Source: Flavobacterium sp. (GTDB lineage Bacteria; Bacteroidota; Bacteroidia; Flavobacteriales; Flavobacteriaceae). From it: a DNA stretch of 64,000 nucleotides. Numbering within the stretch: the stretch's first letter is position 1; every line of letters starts with the position of its first letter. The notes beneath the pieces are model-generated. The model worked only from the letters and a program-made list of their open reading frames with translations, was not told where the DNA came from and did no database searches. The translations under genes were made by a program, and so were the position numbers. Shown piece after piece: positions 1 through 9,343 of the stretch. Location of the stretch: positions 122,036 through 186,035 of the forward strand of contig JAUVAS010000001.1 in NCBI GenBank assembly GCA_030591585.1, in the 5' to 3' direction.

Positions 1-605
1 CTCAGACCGAAGAATATTTAGGAAATGTAAATACCATAGGCCCAAGAGGAGTTTATGATGAAGCAAAACGCTTTCAAGAATCAATTACTATGGCCTATCA
101 CCGTTTTCATGGAGTAGAAACTCGAATTGCCAGAATATTTAACACTTATGGACCAAGAATGCGTTTAAACGACGGTAGAGTAATTCCTACTTTTATGGGG
201 CAAGCACTGCGAGGTGAAGATTTAACAGTTTTTGGTGATGGTTCACAGACACGTTCTTTTTGTTACGTAGAAGATGAAATTGAAGGGTTTTATAAACTTT
301 TAATGAGTGATTATTCACTGCCTGTGAATATTGGAAATCCTCATGAAATTACCATTTTAGAATTTGCCAAAGAAATAATTAAACTCACAGGAACCAATCA
401 AAAAATTGTATTTAAACCATTACCTACAGATGACCCTTTACAACGACAGCCTGATATTACTAAAGCAAAAGAAATATTAAAGTGGGAGCCTAAGACTTCA
501 AGAGAAGTTGGAATGAAAAAAACATTTGATTATTTTAAAAACCTTTCCCCAGAAGATTTATCAAAAAGTGAACACAAAAGTTTTACTAAACATATTAGAA
601 GATAA
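1..605 (+). CDS. NAD-dependent sugar-nucleotide epimerase/UDP-glucuronate decarboxylase-like (5' partial)
   Basis: The reading frame is open from the left edge of the window, so only the C-terminal two thirds is present. Short-chain dehydrogenase/reductase fold: the catalytic YxxxK pair is visible as YDEAK (Tyr codon 54-56, Lys codon 66-68), followed by the typical [10 protein letters not shown] and [15 protein letters not shown] motifs of the UDP-glucuronate decarboxylase/dTDP-glucose dehydratase branch. By family it makes a UDP-sugar precursor (UDP-xylose-like) in the cytoplasm for surface polysaccharide. The next gene, a priming sugar transferase, starts 3 bases after the stop, so they are co-transcribed. 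The exact product (decarboxylase versus epimerase) cannot be settled without the N-terminus. Confidence 0.85.
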   Translation, partial: QTEEYLGNVNTIGPRGVYDEAKRFQESITMAYHRFHGVETRIARIFNTYGPRMRLNDGRVIPTFMGQALRGEDLTVFGDGSQTRSFCYVEDEIEGFYKLLMSDYSLPVNIGNPHEITILEFAKEIIKLTGTNQKIVFKPLPTDDPLQRQPDITKAKEILKWEPKTSREVGMKKTFDYFKNLSPEDLSKSEHKSFTKHIRR

Positions 606-608
606 ACT

Positions 609-1961
609 ATGATGTTTAAAAGAGGAAGATATTCAGGGTTATTAAGACCAACTTCATATCTAATTGACTTATGTATTGTTTTCTTCTTTGCAAAAGATTT
701 TTTTCAAGAAACCAACGATTATTTAAATTTCGTTGTTTTTATCACTATATCTTGGTTTGTAATCTCGTTTATTTCAAATTTTTATGAAATATATAGGTTT
801 ACAAAACTTGTTAAAATTGCTTCATTAATAGGAAAGCAATTTGTTTTATTTACAGTTTTATTGTTTTCCTTTTTTGGATTTTTTACTAGAATAGACAGAG
901 CAAACATTGACATATCCACCTATATTCTTTATGTTTTTGGACTTATTTCTATTTTTAAATTTACCATCTATTTTCTCTTAAAAAAATACAGAACAATACT
1001 TGGAGGAAACTATAGAACAGTAATAATTATTGGTTTAAACCAAAAAACAGACCAACTGCAAAAATTTTTCACCCAAAATCCTGAATATGGGTATCAATTT
1101 CAAAAAATCTTTGAAATTAAGGACCTTAAATCAAGTCTTGAAAAAGTGTTTACGTATATATTAGACAATGAGATTGATGAGATGTATTGTTCTATTGCAG
1201 AATTAACAGATGAACAACTACAAGATGTTATTACTTTTGCAGACAACAATCTTAAAATCTTAAAATTTGTACCAGATAATAAAGAGATTTATACAAAAAA
1301 ATTAGAATTTAATTACTATGGATTTATTCCGGTATTATCCTTAAGAAAAATACCAATAGACAACTCTTTTAATAAATTTCTTAAACGACTCTTTGATATA
1401 GTTCTTTCTATTTTTGTAATTGTTGGTGTTTTATCTTGGCTTACTCCTATTGTAGCGTTTTTTATAAAAATGGAATCCAAAGGCCCTGTGTTTTTCAAAC
1501 AGAAAAGAAATGGTCTAGATTACAAAGAGTTTTATTGCTATAAATACAGATCTATGCGACCCAATCCAGACGCACATTTACATCAAATTAAAAAAAACGA
1601 CCCAAGAGTTACAAAAATTGGAAAGATTATTAGAAAAACAAGCATAGACGAACTCCCACAATTTATTAATGTATTAAAAGGAGAGATGTCTGTAGTAGGT
1701 CCACGCCCTCATATGGTTAGCCATACTCATATGTATGCCGATAAGATAGATAAATTTATGGTGCGACACTTTGTGAAACCAGGTATTACAGGACTAGCCC
1801 AAGTAAGCGGATTTAGAGGTGAAGTAGAAGATGATAATTTCATTACTAATAGAGTGAAATACGATATTTTCTACTTAGAAAACTGGTCGCTATTATTGGA
1901 TTTAAAGATTGTATTTCTAACCATTTTTAATGCGGTTAAAGGCGAAGAAAAAGCGTATTAA
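609..1961 (+). CDS. Polyprenyl-phosphate sugar-1-phosphate transferase (WcaJ/ExoY-type priming enzyme)
   Basis: 450 residues. Membrane segments lie in the first ~130 residues, a soluble Rossmann-like middle follows, and a C-terminal bacterial sugar-transferase domain begins near FKRLFDIVLS. Diagnostic motifs are PVFFKQKRNG, FYCYKYRSM, DELPQFINVLKGEMSVVGPR and PGITGLAQVSG. The family moves a sugar-1-phosphate from a UDP-sugar to undecaprenyl phosphate in the inner membrane, the first step of exopolysaccharide or O-unit assembly. Two ATG codons are adjacent (609 and 612). The last 4 bases overlap the stop of the convergent glycosyltransferase gene. The sugar specificity is not readable from sequence. 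Confidence 0.92.
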   Translation: MMFKRGRYSGLLRPTSYLIDLCIVFFFAKDFFQETNDYLNFVVFITISWFVISFISNFYEIYRFTKLVKIASLIGKQFVLFTVLLFSFFGFFTRIDRANIDISTYILYVFGLISIFKFTIYFLLKKYRTILGGNYRTVIIIGLNQKTDQLQKFFTQNPEYGYQFQKIFEIKDLKSSLEKVFTYILDNEIDEMYCSIAELTDEQLQDVITFADNNLKILKFVPDNKEIYTKKLEFNYYGFIPVLSLRKIPIDNSFNKFLKRLFDIVLSIFVIVGVLSWLTPIVAFFIKMESKGPVFFKQKRNGLDYKEFYCYKYRSMRPNPDAHLHQIKKNDPRVTKIGKIIRKTSIDELPQFINVLKGEMSVVGPRPHMVSHTHMYADKIDKFMVRHFVKPGITGLAQVSGFRGEVEDDNFITNRVKYDIFYLENWSLLLDLKIVFLTIFNAVKGEEKAY

Positions 1962-3127
1962 ATCAAATCGCTTTTTCCCAATAATTCTGTAAATTGCTTG
2001 TTAAAATCAAATCGTTTCACGGCGTTATTTAGTACGATAGTTTTAGAATAATGGGTTAGTTTTTCGTTCGTCATTGTGCCAATAAACTGTTTAAGTTTTT
2101 CTATATTATTTACAGGAATTACCCAACCTAATTGGTTTTCTAAAACTATTTTCTCTCCTTCCCCTCCTGCAAAATATAATACAGGAACCCCCAACCTACT
2201 CAACTCAAATATTTTTGAAGGCACAGAGCCATAGATTCTGTTTTTTAAAGGCACAAACCCTATATCATATGTAATCAATTCATGGTGTAGTTTATCTCTT
2301 TCAACTTCTCCATAATAATGAATATGAGGATTGTTTAACTCTTTGATTAGCTCTGCTTCAGGTCCAGAACCATAAATGTGAAGGCTTACTTTTTTAGAAA
2401 AAGAGATCTCATTACAAATTTTATATAGCCCTTGAGCAACACCTAACAACCCAGCATATACAATTTTAATTTCTTCAGGGTTTTTGTTAGATTCTTTCAA
2501 TAAAGGAGGAGTGAAATCTGGATAATTTCTATACAAAAATGTAGGTTTAGTAATTCTTAAATTTTCAATATGTGTTAGTATTTCTTCCGATTGACCTAAA
2601 ATCAAACTTGAGTTTTTATAACAAAAAATTTCCATTTTGGTAAGAACAGTATAATAAAAACCTTTGGTAAGTAATCCCATCTCTAAACCTGCCAAAGGCC
2701 ATAAGTCAGACACATTTAATATTACTTTTTTCCTTAATATTTTTGCCCATAAAACAGCTGTAAACCCTACAAAAAATGGAGAATACTGAATTAGCACAAG
2801 TTTTGGAGTCCTTTTTGTCAAAAAAAATAAAGTAAGGCTTAATGAGAAGGATATCATCGAAAAAATCCGAATGAACTTATTACTTGATTTAGTTGGCCAC
2901 AGCCATAACCTATATAATGTACCAAACACCTCTTCCGTTTTTTTATAAACGGTTCCTTTATAATTGTTAAAAATTTTTCCTTGTGGGTAGTTAGGTAAAG
3001 GGCAAACTGCTTTTACGTGGTAACCATTTTCAGAAAGACCTTTAACTAAAGAGAATAATCTATTGGAAGCAGCTCCTTTTTCTGGAGGAAAATAATTAGT
3101 TACTATTAGAATTTCTTTTTGCTTCAT
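1958..3127 (-). CDS. GT4-family glycosyltransferase (WbuB-like)
   Basis: 389 residues with a GT-B layout. The N-terminal domain starts EILIVTNYFPPEKGAASNR (acceptor side). The C-terminal donor-binding part contains YAGLLGVAQGL, HIYGSGPE and the acidic EX7E-like region GSVPSKIFELSRLGVPVLY. No signal peptide; family members act at the cytoplasmic face of the membrane, adding a sugar to a lipid-linked glycan. It lies 4 bases downstream of the CapK-like gene on the same strand, so the two form an operon, and it converges with the sugar transferase gene to its left. Donor and acceptor are unknown. Confidence 0.9.
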   Translation of the reverse strand: MKQKEILIVTNYFPPEKGAASNRLFSLVKGLSENGYHVKAVCPLPNYPQGKIFNNYKGTVYKKTEEVFGTLYRLWLWPTKSSNKFIRIFSMISFSLSLTLFFLTKRTPKLVLIQYSPFFVGFTAVLWAKILRKKVILNVSDLWPLAGLEMGLLTKGFYYTVLTKMEIFCYKNSSLILGQSEEILTHIENLRITKPTFLYRNYPDFTPPLLKESNKNPEEIKIVYAGLLGVAQGLYKICNEISFSKKVSLHIYGSGPEAELIKELNNPHIHYYGEVERDKLHHELITYDIGFVPLKNRIYGSVPSKIFELSRLGVPVLYFAGGEGEKIVLENQLGWVIPVNNIEKLKQFIGTMTNEKLTHYSKTIVLNNAVKRFDFNKQFTELLGKSDLI

Positions 3128-3131
3128 TTAA

Positions 3132-4445
3132 TTATTTATTTAATAACGAAGTAAACTGCTTCAATTTTCCTCTTTTGTTTCTTGTTAGCACCTTAACTCT
3201 TTCAAAAGTTAAGGTAAGATTACTTTCTAAATAATTATCTAAAGCCTTTTCAACTGTTTTAATTTCTTCGGAATTTAATTGTTTTTTAGAAACATAGGTA
3301 ATAGTAAAAGAGTCTATTTGTGTTTGTTCTATCACAAATTCTTTTACATTACCATCATCTTCAATAACACTTTTAGTCACATAATAAAACGTAAGGCCAG
3401 GAACCACTTTCCCACTAGGTAATTTAGCAACATCATTGGTTCTTCCTATTAATTGTTGAAGAACGGGCTTTTTAAAAGTGCTTTTTTTGGAAAGAACACC
3501 AATGTCTCCAACTTCATATCTTATTAAAGGATGCGCTTTATTATAAAGTGACGTTATTATAATTCTACCTGAATTTCCATTTGAAACAGGTTGATTGTTT
3601 TCGTCTAAAATTTCAACAAATAGTGTTTCGCTATTAACAATAAGCTCCCCTTTTGTATTGGTAAAAGCAATTAAATCTAATTCTGCTGCACCATATTCAT
3701 TAATTATAGGGACTCCTAGCCATTTTTCTAAAATAATTTTATCCTTTTCAAAAAGCATTTCACTAGTCACAATACAATATTTTAAGGTTGGACAAACCTC
3801 ATTTAACACCGTATTTTTTTCTTTTAAAAATTTAGCGAAGAGAACGACGGAACTTGTGTACCCATTAATGTAATAAAACTTTTTTTGCTTGAAACTGCTT
3901 AAAAAGGTTTCTAGGTTTTTTTTAGATAAATCAAAAATCGGGAAGCGAAACCGATGACTCAACCAGTCTTTTAATCGTTCTTTTTGATAGCCTATAAAAT
4001 CTAAAGGAATGCCATAAAATCGAGCTTGATAACTTTTGTTAAAATCAATGTTAAACCAACCAAAACGATTAATAATTTCTGCCCAAGTCATTGCATGGCA
4101 AAATTTATCTTTTGCAAACATTAGAGGATGTCCACTAGAACCGGAAGTTTTATTGATATAGCAATTTTTAGCACTGTAGCCTTCTGAAAGCTTTTCGGCT
4201 AAAGGAATTTGCAAATCTTTTTTTTGCATTACAGGAATATCTCCCCAATTTTCAAGAGATTTATTTCCTATAAATTTCTTATAAAACTCATTGTTTAGTA
4301 AATGATAATCAACGATTTCTTTGCGGTGCCTCTTAATGTATTCCTTGTATTGTTCTTCGGGAATATTTTGAATTTCTTGCAACCGTTTTTTTGCTTCCTT
4401 AATTGGAAAACCATTTAATCGCAATATAAATTCAAATAAATTCAA
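3132..4445 (-). CDS. CapK/phenylacetate-CoA ligase-like adenylate-forming enzyme
   Basis: 437 residues of the AMP-binding superfamily, PaaK/CapK branch. The phosphate-binding loop is readable as KTSGSSGHPL, an adenine-site motif as NEYGAAE, and the hinge region as LIRYEVGDIG. CapK-type members sit in capsule and exopolysaccharide clusters and probably activate an acyl or amino-acyl group for transfer to a sugar; true phenylacetate catabolism is unlikely in this context. First gene of the minus-strand pair with the GT4 gene. Divergent from purD across 91 bases. Confidence 0.85.
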   Translation of the reverse strand: MNLFEFILRLNGFPIKEAKKRLQEIQNIPEEQYKEYIKRHRKEIVDYHLLNNEFYKKFIGNKSLENWGDIPVMQKKDLQIPLAEKLSEGYSAKNCYINKTSGSSGHPLMFAKDKFCHAMTWAEIINRFGWFNIDFNKSYQARFYGIPLDFIGYQKERLKDWLSHRFRFPIFDLSKKNLETFLSSFKQKKFYYINGYTSSVVLFAKFLKEKNTVLNEVCPTLKYCIVTSEMLFEKDKIILEKWLGVPIINEYGAAELDLIAFTNTKGELIVNSETLFVEILDENNQPVSNGNSGRIIITSLYNKAHPLIRYEVGDIGVLSKKSTFKKPVLQQLIGRTNDVAKLPSGKVVPGLTFYYVTKSVIEDDGNVKEFVIEQTQIDSFTITYVSKKQLNSEEIKTVEKALDNYLESNLTLTFERVKVLTRNKRGKLKQFTSLLNK

Positions 4446-4504
4446 TGTAGAATAATTAAGGCAACAATTTACAAATTAAATAAAACCCAATCTTAAAATA
4501 ACTG

Positions 4505-4512
4505 TATTTTTG
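4505..4512 (+). promoter_or_regulatory. Putative -7 box upstream of purD
   Basis: TATTTTTG matches the Bacteroidota consensus TAnnTTTG and lies 24 bases before the purD ATG. No convincing -33 TTG element is visible at the expected spacing, so this rests on the -7 box and position alone. Confidence 0.5.
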
Positions 4513-4536
4513 CAATAGTTTTTAAACAGGAAACCC

Positions 4537-5811
4537 ATGAATATTTTAATATTAGGCTCCGGAGGTCGTGAACATACATTTGCTTACAAAATTGCCCAAA
4601 GCAATCGTTGTGAGCAGCTTTTTGTAGCCCCAGGAAATGCAGGAACTTCAGAGATGGCTATCAACATTCCAATTTCTGTAAACGATTTTGAAGCGATAAA
4701 AAATTGTGTGTTAGAAAATAATATTAAAATGGTAATTGTAGGCCCAGAAGACCCTTTGGTAAATGGAATTGCAGATTATTTTTTAGCCTCAGAGAAATTA
4801 AAAAATGTGATGTTTATTGGTCCCTCAAAAGCAGGTGCTTTACTTGAAGGAAGTAAAGAACGGGCTAAAGAGTTTATGATAGACCATCAAATACCAACAG
4901 CTGCCTACCAAAGTTTTACCAATAAAACATTAGCCGAAGGGAAGCAGTTTTTAGAAACGCTTAATTCGCCTTATGTTTTAAAAGCGGATGGATTGGCCGC
5001 TGGGAAGGGAGTATTAATCATCAATGATATTGACGAAGCAAAACAAGAATTAGAAAACATGCTTTCTAATGCTAAGTTTGGTGTTGCAAGCGAAACGGTA
5101 GTAATTGAAGAGTTTTTAGACGGAATAGAATTAAGCGTTTTTGTACTTACCGATGGGAAAAACTATAAAATACTTCCCACGGCAAAAGATTATAAACGTA
5201 TTGGCGAAGGAGATACGGGATTAAATACGGGTGGTATGGGAGCGATTTCCCCAGTTCCATTTGTAGATGAAGTCTTAATGCAGAAAATTGAAGAACGTAT
5301 TGTAAAACCTACGGTCAACGGACTTCAAAAAGAGAATATAGGTTATAAAGGGTTTGTGTTTATTGGGTTGATAAATGTAAATAACGAACCTTTGGTGATT
5401 GAGTATAATGTTAGAATGGGAGATCCAGAAACCGAAGTGGTACTACCAAGAATAAAGTCTGATTTGGTAGCGTTATTTGAAGCAACTTTCAATCAGAAAT
5501 TAGATGAAGTTTCTATAGAAATTGATGAGCGAGCAGCAACAACAGTAATGTTAGTTTCTGGCGGTTATCCTGAAGCGTATGAAAAAGGTAAGGTGATTTC
5601 AGGAATTTCAAAAATAAAAGACTCCATCGTTTTTCATGCAGGAACAACCATAAAAGAAGACGAGGTAGTTACTAATGGCGGAAGGGTTTTGGCGATTACT
5701 TCCTTAGATGTAGATTACAAAAAGGCATTAAAAAAATCGTATCAAAACATAGAAAAACTACATTTTGATATGATGAATTATCGTACAGATATAGGATTTG
5801 ATCTATCCTAA
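4537..5811 (+). CDS. purD: Phosphoribosylamine--glycine ligase
   Basis: 424 residues, full family length. GAR synthetase joins glycine to 5-phosphoribosylamine with ATP, an early step of purine synthesis in the cytoplasm. The N-terminal domain begins MNILILGSGGREHTFAYK. The ATP-grasp part shows KADGLAAGKGV, VIEEFLDGIELSVF and LNTGGMGAISP, and the metal-binding stretch VIEYNVRMGDPETE. Unambiguous family assignment. The 3' end overlaps the convergent small DUF6341-like gene by 9 bases. Confidence 0.97.
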   Translation: MNILILGSGGREHTFAYKIAQSNRCEQLFVAPGNAGTSEMAINIPISVNDFEAIKNCVLENNIKMVIVGPEDPLVNGIADYFLASEKLKNVMFIGPSKAGALLEGSKERAKEFMIDHQIPTAAYQSFTNKTLAEGKQFLETLNSPYVLKADGLAAGKGVLIINDIDEAKQELENMLSNAKFGVASETVVIEEFLDGIELSVFVLTDGKNYKILPTAKDYKRIGEGDTGLNTGGMGAISPVPFVDEVLMQKIEERIVKPTVNGLQKENIGYKGFVFIGLINVNNEPLVIEYNVRMGDPETEVVLPRIKSDLVALFEATFNQKLDEVSIEIDERAATTVMLVSGGYPEAYEKGKVISGISKIKDSIVFHAGTTIKEDEVVTNGGRVLAITSLDVDYKKALKKSYQNIEKLHFDMMNYRTDIGFDLS

Positions 5812-6039
5812 AAACTCGTGTGCTTTAATGCTTTTATCATTACTGCCTTCAGCATCATGTTTTTTAAGTTGTCCAACCCAATAAACAAAGGCTGCCATAC
5901 AGATTGCGATAAATATCCAGGATACTGTATTTGCTCCAAACCAACTTGTTGGTTCAAGTTCTCTAAACGCGTCGTAGGGTTTAAACGCAAAATCTACAAA
6001 AAACGATTGAATTCCTTCAAAAAAACCTGTCCAAGTCAT
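5803..6039 (-). CDS. DUF6341-like small membrane protein
   Basis: 78 residues with one membrane segment (VSWIFIAICMAAFVYWVGQL) and a charged C-terminal tail ending in HEFLG. The signature FFEGIQSFFVDFAFKPYDAFR resembles a small family of unknown function that I recall beside purD in flavobacteria (DUF6341). Function unknown. It converges with purD (9-base overlap) and is divergent from the DUF6427-like gene across 44 bases. Assignment is from memory of the family. Confidence 0.75.
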   Translation of the reverse strand: MTWTGFFEGIQSFFVDFAFKPYDAFRELEPTSWFGANTVSWIFIAICMAAFVYWVGQLKKHDAEGSNDKSIKAHEFLG

Positions 6040-6083
6040 ATCTTTATATCTTATTAAGATAGCAAAAATATAAATTAAGAACC

Positions 6084-7007
6084 ATGCTCACAAGCTTTTT
6101 CGGAAAATCTAAGCCTATAAATTTTATATTAGTGAGTATGTATGTCGTTATGGGCTGCGTGTTTTATTTTATAAACGTAATGGATAAAACAGAAGGGTTC
6201 CCTTTTTTTCAAAAACAAACACTTCTTTTATTAGGTTGTCTTTTTAGTGTATTTCTATTAAATTTTATAGTTAAAAAAAACAGTTTAACCCAAAACAATA
6301 CCTATTCAATTTTCTTCTTTGCTTGTTTTATGTTATTGATTCCTATACTTTTTAATAATACTGAGGTTATAATTTCAAGTGTTTTTTTATTATTAGCATA
6401 TCGACGAATATTGAGTTTGACATCGGAAAAGAATTTAGAAAAAAAGATTTTAGACGCCTCTATTTGGATTACACTAGCAGCTCTTCTCTACTTTTGGTGC
6501 ATCCTCTTTTTTATAGTACTGTTTGTCGCGATTATTCAACAACGATCCGAAAATTATAAATTAACACTTATCCCTTTTGTTGGGTTCTTTTCAGTAATCG
6601 TATTGGCAACTTCGTATAATTTAATTCAAGGAAATTCGTTTTTATGGTTTTTAAATATCGATAGAAAAATTAGTTTAGATTTTCAAATTTATGAAAGAAC
6701 AACACTAATAGTTCCAATCTCAATTCTAGCGATATTGTTAGTTTTAACGTTATTTAGAAAGGTAATTCGTTTTTCTGAAACTAGGTTAAAAGAGAAATCA
6801 AACACAACATTACTTATTTTAATCCTTTTAATTAGTGTAGCCTTAATTTTATTAACTCCAATTAAAAACGGTTCAGAATTTCTGTATTTAATGGCTCCTT
6901 TGGCAATTTTTACTGCTAATTTTATTGAAAAAGCACAAACCTTTTGGGTAAAAGAATTGTTTTTATGGCTCGCATTCACGGTTCCAATTATTATTTTGTT
7001 TTTATAA
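6084..7007 (+). CDS. DUF6427-like polytopic membrane protein
   Basis: 307 residues with roughly eight hydrophobic segments and almost no conserved polar motif. The opening MLTSFFGKSKPINFILV matches the flavobacterial family DUF6427 as I recall it. Function unknown. It is divergent from the DUF6341-like gene and is the last conserved gene before the restriction-modification island. An inner-membrane role is inferred only from hydrophobicity. Confidence 0.72.
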   Translation: MLTSFFGKSKPINFILVSMYVVMGCVFYFINVMDKTEGFPFFQKQTLLLLGCLFSVFLLNFIVKKNSLTQNNTYSIFFFACFMLLIPILFNNTEVIISSVFLLLAYRRILSLTSEKNLEKKILDASIWITLAALLYFWCILFFIVLFVAIIQQRSENYKLTLIPFVGFFSVIVLATSYNLIQGNSFLWFLNIDRKISLDFQIYERTTLIVPISILAILLVLTLFRKVIRFSETRLKEKSNTTLLILILLISVALILLTPIKNGSEFLYLMAPLAIFTANFIEKAQTFWVKELFLWLAFTVPIIILFL

Positions 7008-7064
7008 AACGAGCATGTTAAAATCCTCATCACTTAAAGGAGTGATTAATAGCGAACAGCATAG

Positions 7065-7092
7065 CCTGTCCCGAACTTGATTTAGGGTGACC
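7065..7092. repeat. Degenerate REP-like intergenic repeat
   Basis: Contains CCCGAACTTGATTTAGGG, a decayed copy of the CCCGAACTTGTTTCGGG type of short palindrome common between genes in flavobacteria. It marks the left edge of the restriction-modification island. Confidence 0.45.
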
Positions 7093-7117
7093 ATTAAAAA
7101 ACAATAGAGACAAACAC

Positions 7118-7759
7118 ATGAAAATAAACCTGTCTAAAATAGAAATAGAACTAAAAAAAAGACATCAATACCCTTATAAGTGGTATCGAAAACAAAATGA
7201 CATTTGGGACGGGTACACCAATTTTATATACACCACACTTTTTTGGGACGACCTAATTCCTAAAATTGCTACGACCGTAAAAAAATATCAACTAGACAAA
7301 AAAGAAGTGTTTTACTATGCGATAAACCGGTGGTATAATTTCTGGAGTGCAATGGCAGTAGAACATATATTTAGTAATTGTGAAGGAATTACTCCCGAAC
7401 AAAACTCAAAAGATAGAGTAGTAGATTTTACATTACAAGGAACATCCTTTGACCATAAAACTTCCGTATTTCCGAAGCATTTACAAAACGATTTATGGAG
7501 TGCTAAAAACAACAAAAGAGAGCTAATAACATGGCTGTATAAAAACCAAAGCACGCAACAACGGCAACACTTTAAAAACAGATTATTTATTATAGTCCAC
7601 AAAAAAGACGGGGAACATTGGAAATTAAAATCCGAAATAAAACTACTTGAAAAAGAAATTAAAAACTATGTGTTAAATTTTAAGCCTTCGCAATTACAAA
7701 AGTTTATTTTTACAACCCCAACCGAAACTTTAAGTGATATAATTTGGGTAAATAGATGA
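7118..7759 (+). CDS. Uncharacterised protein with a PD-(D/E)XK-like motif; candidate restriction endonuclease
   Basis: 213 residues, no signal peptide or membrane segment, rich in aromatic residues near the N-terminus. I see an arrangement compatible with a PD-(D/E)XK nuclease core: Glu82 in a helix (AVEHIF), Asp103 (RVVDFTLQG), and Asp112-His-Lys114 in SFDHKTSVFP. Together with the downstream m6A methyltransferase at 10289-11296 it could form a type II restriction-modification pair that the HTH/5mC/GIY-YIG cassette has split. The family is not one I can name; nuclease activity is inference from motif and neighbourhood. Confidence 0.6.
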   Translation: MKINLSKIEIELKKRHQYPYKWYRKQNDIWDGYTNFIYTTLFWDDLIPKIATTVKKYQLDKKEVFYYAINRWYNFWSAMAVEHIFSNCEGITPEQNSKDRVVDFTLQGTSFDHKTSVFPKHLQNDLWSAKNNKRELITWLYKNQSTQQRQHFKNRLFIIVHKKDGEHWKLKSEIKLLEKEIKNYVLNFKPSQLQKFIFTTPTETLSDIIWVNR

Positions 7760-7803
7760 ATTTAAATACATTTGGACATTATTAGTCTAAAACAATATTG
7801 TCC

Positions 7804-8112
7804 ATGAAGTCGTTAGGAAATATTTTAAAAATTGCACGTGAAGAAAAAGAAATGATTTTGAGAAAGGTATCAGCAGAAGTTGATATTGACCAATCCCTGA
7901 TAAGCAAATTTGAAAAAAACGAAAGAAAACCAACCAAAGAACAACTAATTAGACTTGCAAAATTCTACAACCTTTCAGAACAAGAACTAATCATAAATTG
8001 GTATTCTGAAAAAATCGCAGAAGATTTAAAATACACACAAGCAACAACTGAAATTTTAAGAGTTGCAGAAGAAAAAATTAATTATTACAAATCTCAAGAA
8101 AATGGAAAATAG
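7804..8112 (+). CDS. XRE-family HTH regulator, R-M controller-like
   Basis: 102 residues. A Cro/C1-type helix-turn-helix spans about residues 5-60: LGNILKIAREEKEM, then VSAEVDIDQSLISKFEKNER and PTKEQLIRLAKFYNLSE. I start it at ATG 7804; a TTG two codons upstream is less likely. The gene overlaps the 5mC methyltransferase start by 11 bases. In type II R-M systems such small regulators (C proteins) delay nuclease expression until methylation is complete. Its operator was not identified with confidence. Confidence 0.85.
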   Translation: MKSLGNILKIAREEKEMILRKVSAEVDIDQSLISKFEKNERKPTKEQLIRLAKFYNLSEQELIINWYSEKIAEDLKYTQATTEILRVAEEKINYYKSQENGK

Positions 8113-9343
8113 CAAATTAAAAGTAGCCGAATTATTTGCAGGTGTTGGAGGTTTCCGTCTTGGACTTGAAAAACACAATAATTACAATATTGTTTGGAGT
8201 AACCAATGGGAGCCGTTAACTAAAATACAACACGCATCGTTAGTTTACGAAAAGCAATTTGGAAAAGAGAACCACTCTAATGAAGATATAAATGAAGTTG
8301 TAACAAGAAATATTGAGGAAATACCAGATCATGATTTATTAGTTGGCGGTTTTCCTTGTCAAGATTATTCGGTTGCTACAACATTGCATAACTCAAAAGG
8401 ATTGAAAGGAAAAAAAGGTGTGCTTTGGTGGTCAATTCACAAAATTTTAGAAGATAAAAAGAATAAACCAAAGTATTTGTTTTTAGAAAATGTTGATAGA
8501 CTTTTAAAGTCGCCAGCATCACAAAGAGGACGTGATTTTGCAGTTATGCTAAAAAGTTTAAATGATTTAGGTTATGCAGTTGAATGGCGTGTTGTAAATG
8601 CAGGAGAATATGGAATGCCACAACGAAGGAGACGAACTTTTTTTATTGGTTATCACAAATCAACGGACATTTATAAAAGACTTTCTAAGTCTAAAAAATT
8701 AGATTGGTTACTTGAAAAAGGAACAATAGCAAATGCTTTTCCAATTAAAAAAGTGAACAAACTCGAAGAGTTTGAAATCAAAGGAGATTTAGTTGAAATC
8801 ACAAATGAATTCAATAAAAACGGGAAACTTTCACCTTTTCAAAATACAGGGTTACTTTTTAAGGGGAAAGTTTACACGACTAAAACAAGCCCAACATATA
8901 ACGGAAAAAGAACAGTTCTAGGAGATGTTCTTCAAAATGGAGAAGTAACCCCTGAATTTTTTATTGATGACAAAGACAAAGAAAAATGGGAATATTTAAA
9001 AGGCTCTAAAGCCATAGAAAGAATTTCAAAAGAGGGGTTTAAATACAAATATTCTGAAGGTGGAATGATTTATCCTGACAGATTGGATAATTCTTCAAGA
9101 ACAATAATTACAGGAGAAGGTGGAAAATCACCTTCAAGATTTAAACACGTTATAGTTTCAGATAGAGGTTTAAGAAGATTAACACCCGTTGAATTGGAAC
9201 GACTAAATATGTTTCCAGACAACCACACAAAATTGGAAGGGATTACAAATACGAAAAGGGCATTTTTCATGGGTAATGCTCTTGTAGTTGGAGTTATTGA
9301 AAAAATTGGAGAAGAACTATATAAACAAATTAATAATGGATAA
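8102..9343 (+). CDS. DNA (cytosine-5-)-methyltransferase of a type II R-M system
   Basis: 413 residues from ATG 8102. The ordered C5-methyltransferase motifs are all visible: I (AELFAGVGGFRLGLE), IV with the catalytic Cys (GGFPCQDYSVA), VI (LFLENVDRLL), VIII (PQRRRRTFFIGYH), a target-recognition stretch of about 150 residues, then IX (RRLTPVELERLNMFP) and X (FFMGNALVVGVI). It methylates cytosine at an unknown DNA site to protect it from the partner nuclease. The start lies inside the HTH gene and the stop overlaps the nuclease start by 8 bases, so the three genes are translationally coupled. Confidence 0.96.
   Translation: MENSKLKVAELFAGVGGFRLGLEKHNNYNIVWSNQWEPLTKIQHASLVYEKQFGKENHSNEDINEVVTRNIEEIPDHDLLVGGFPCQDYSVATTLHNSKGLKGKKGVLWWSIHKILEDKKNKPKYLFLENVDRLLKSPASQRGRDFAVMLKSLNDLGYAVEWRVVNAGEYGMPQRRRRTFFIGYHKSTDIYKRLSKSKKLDWLLEKGTIANAFPIKKVNKLEEFEIKGDLVEITNEFNKNGKLSPFQNTGLLFKGKVYTTKTSPTYNGKRTVLGDVLQNGEVTPEFFIDDKDKEKWEYLKGSKAIERISKEGFKYKYSEGGMIYPDRLDNSSRTIITGEGGKSPSRFKHVIVSDRGLRRLTPVELERLNMFPDNHTKLEGITNTKRAFFMGNALVVGVIEKIGEELYKQINNG

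Noticed and set aside
7775-7787. GACATTATTAGTC upstream of the HTH gene as a controller-protein operator (C-box).
   Set aside because: Only the outer three bases on each side are complementary; the centre is not palindromic and no second copy is present.
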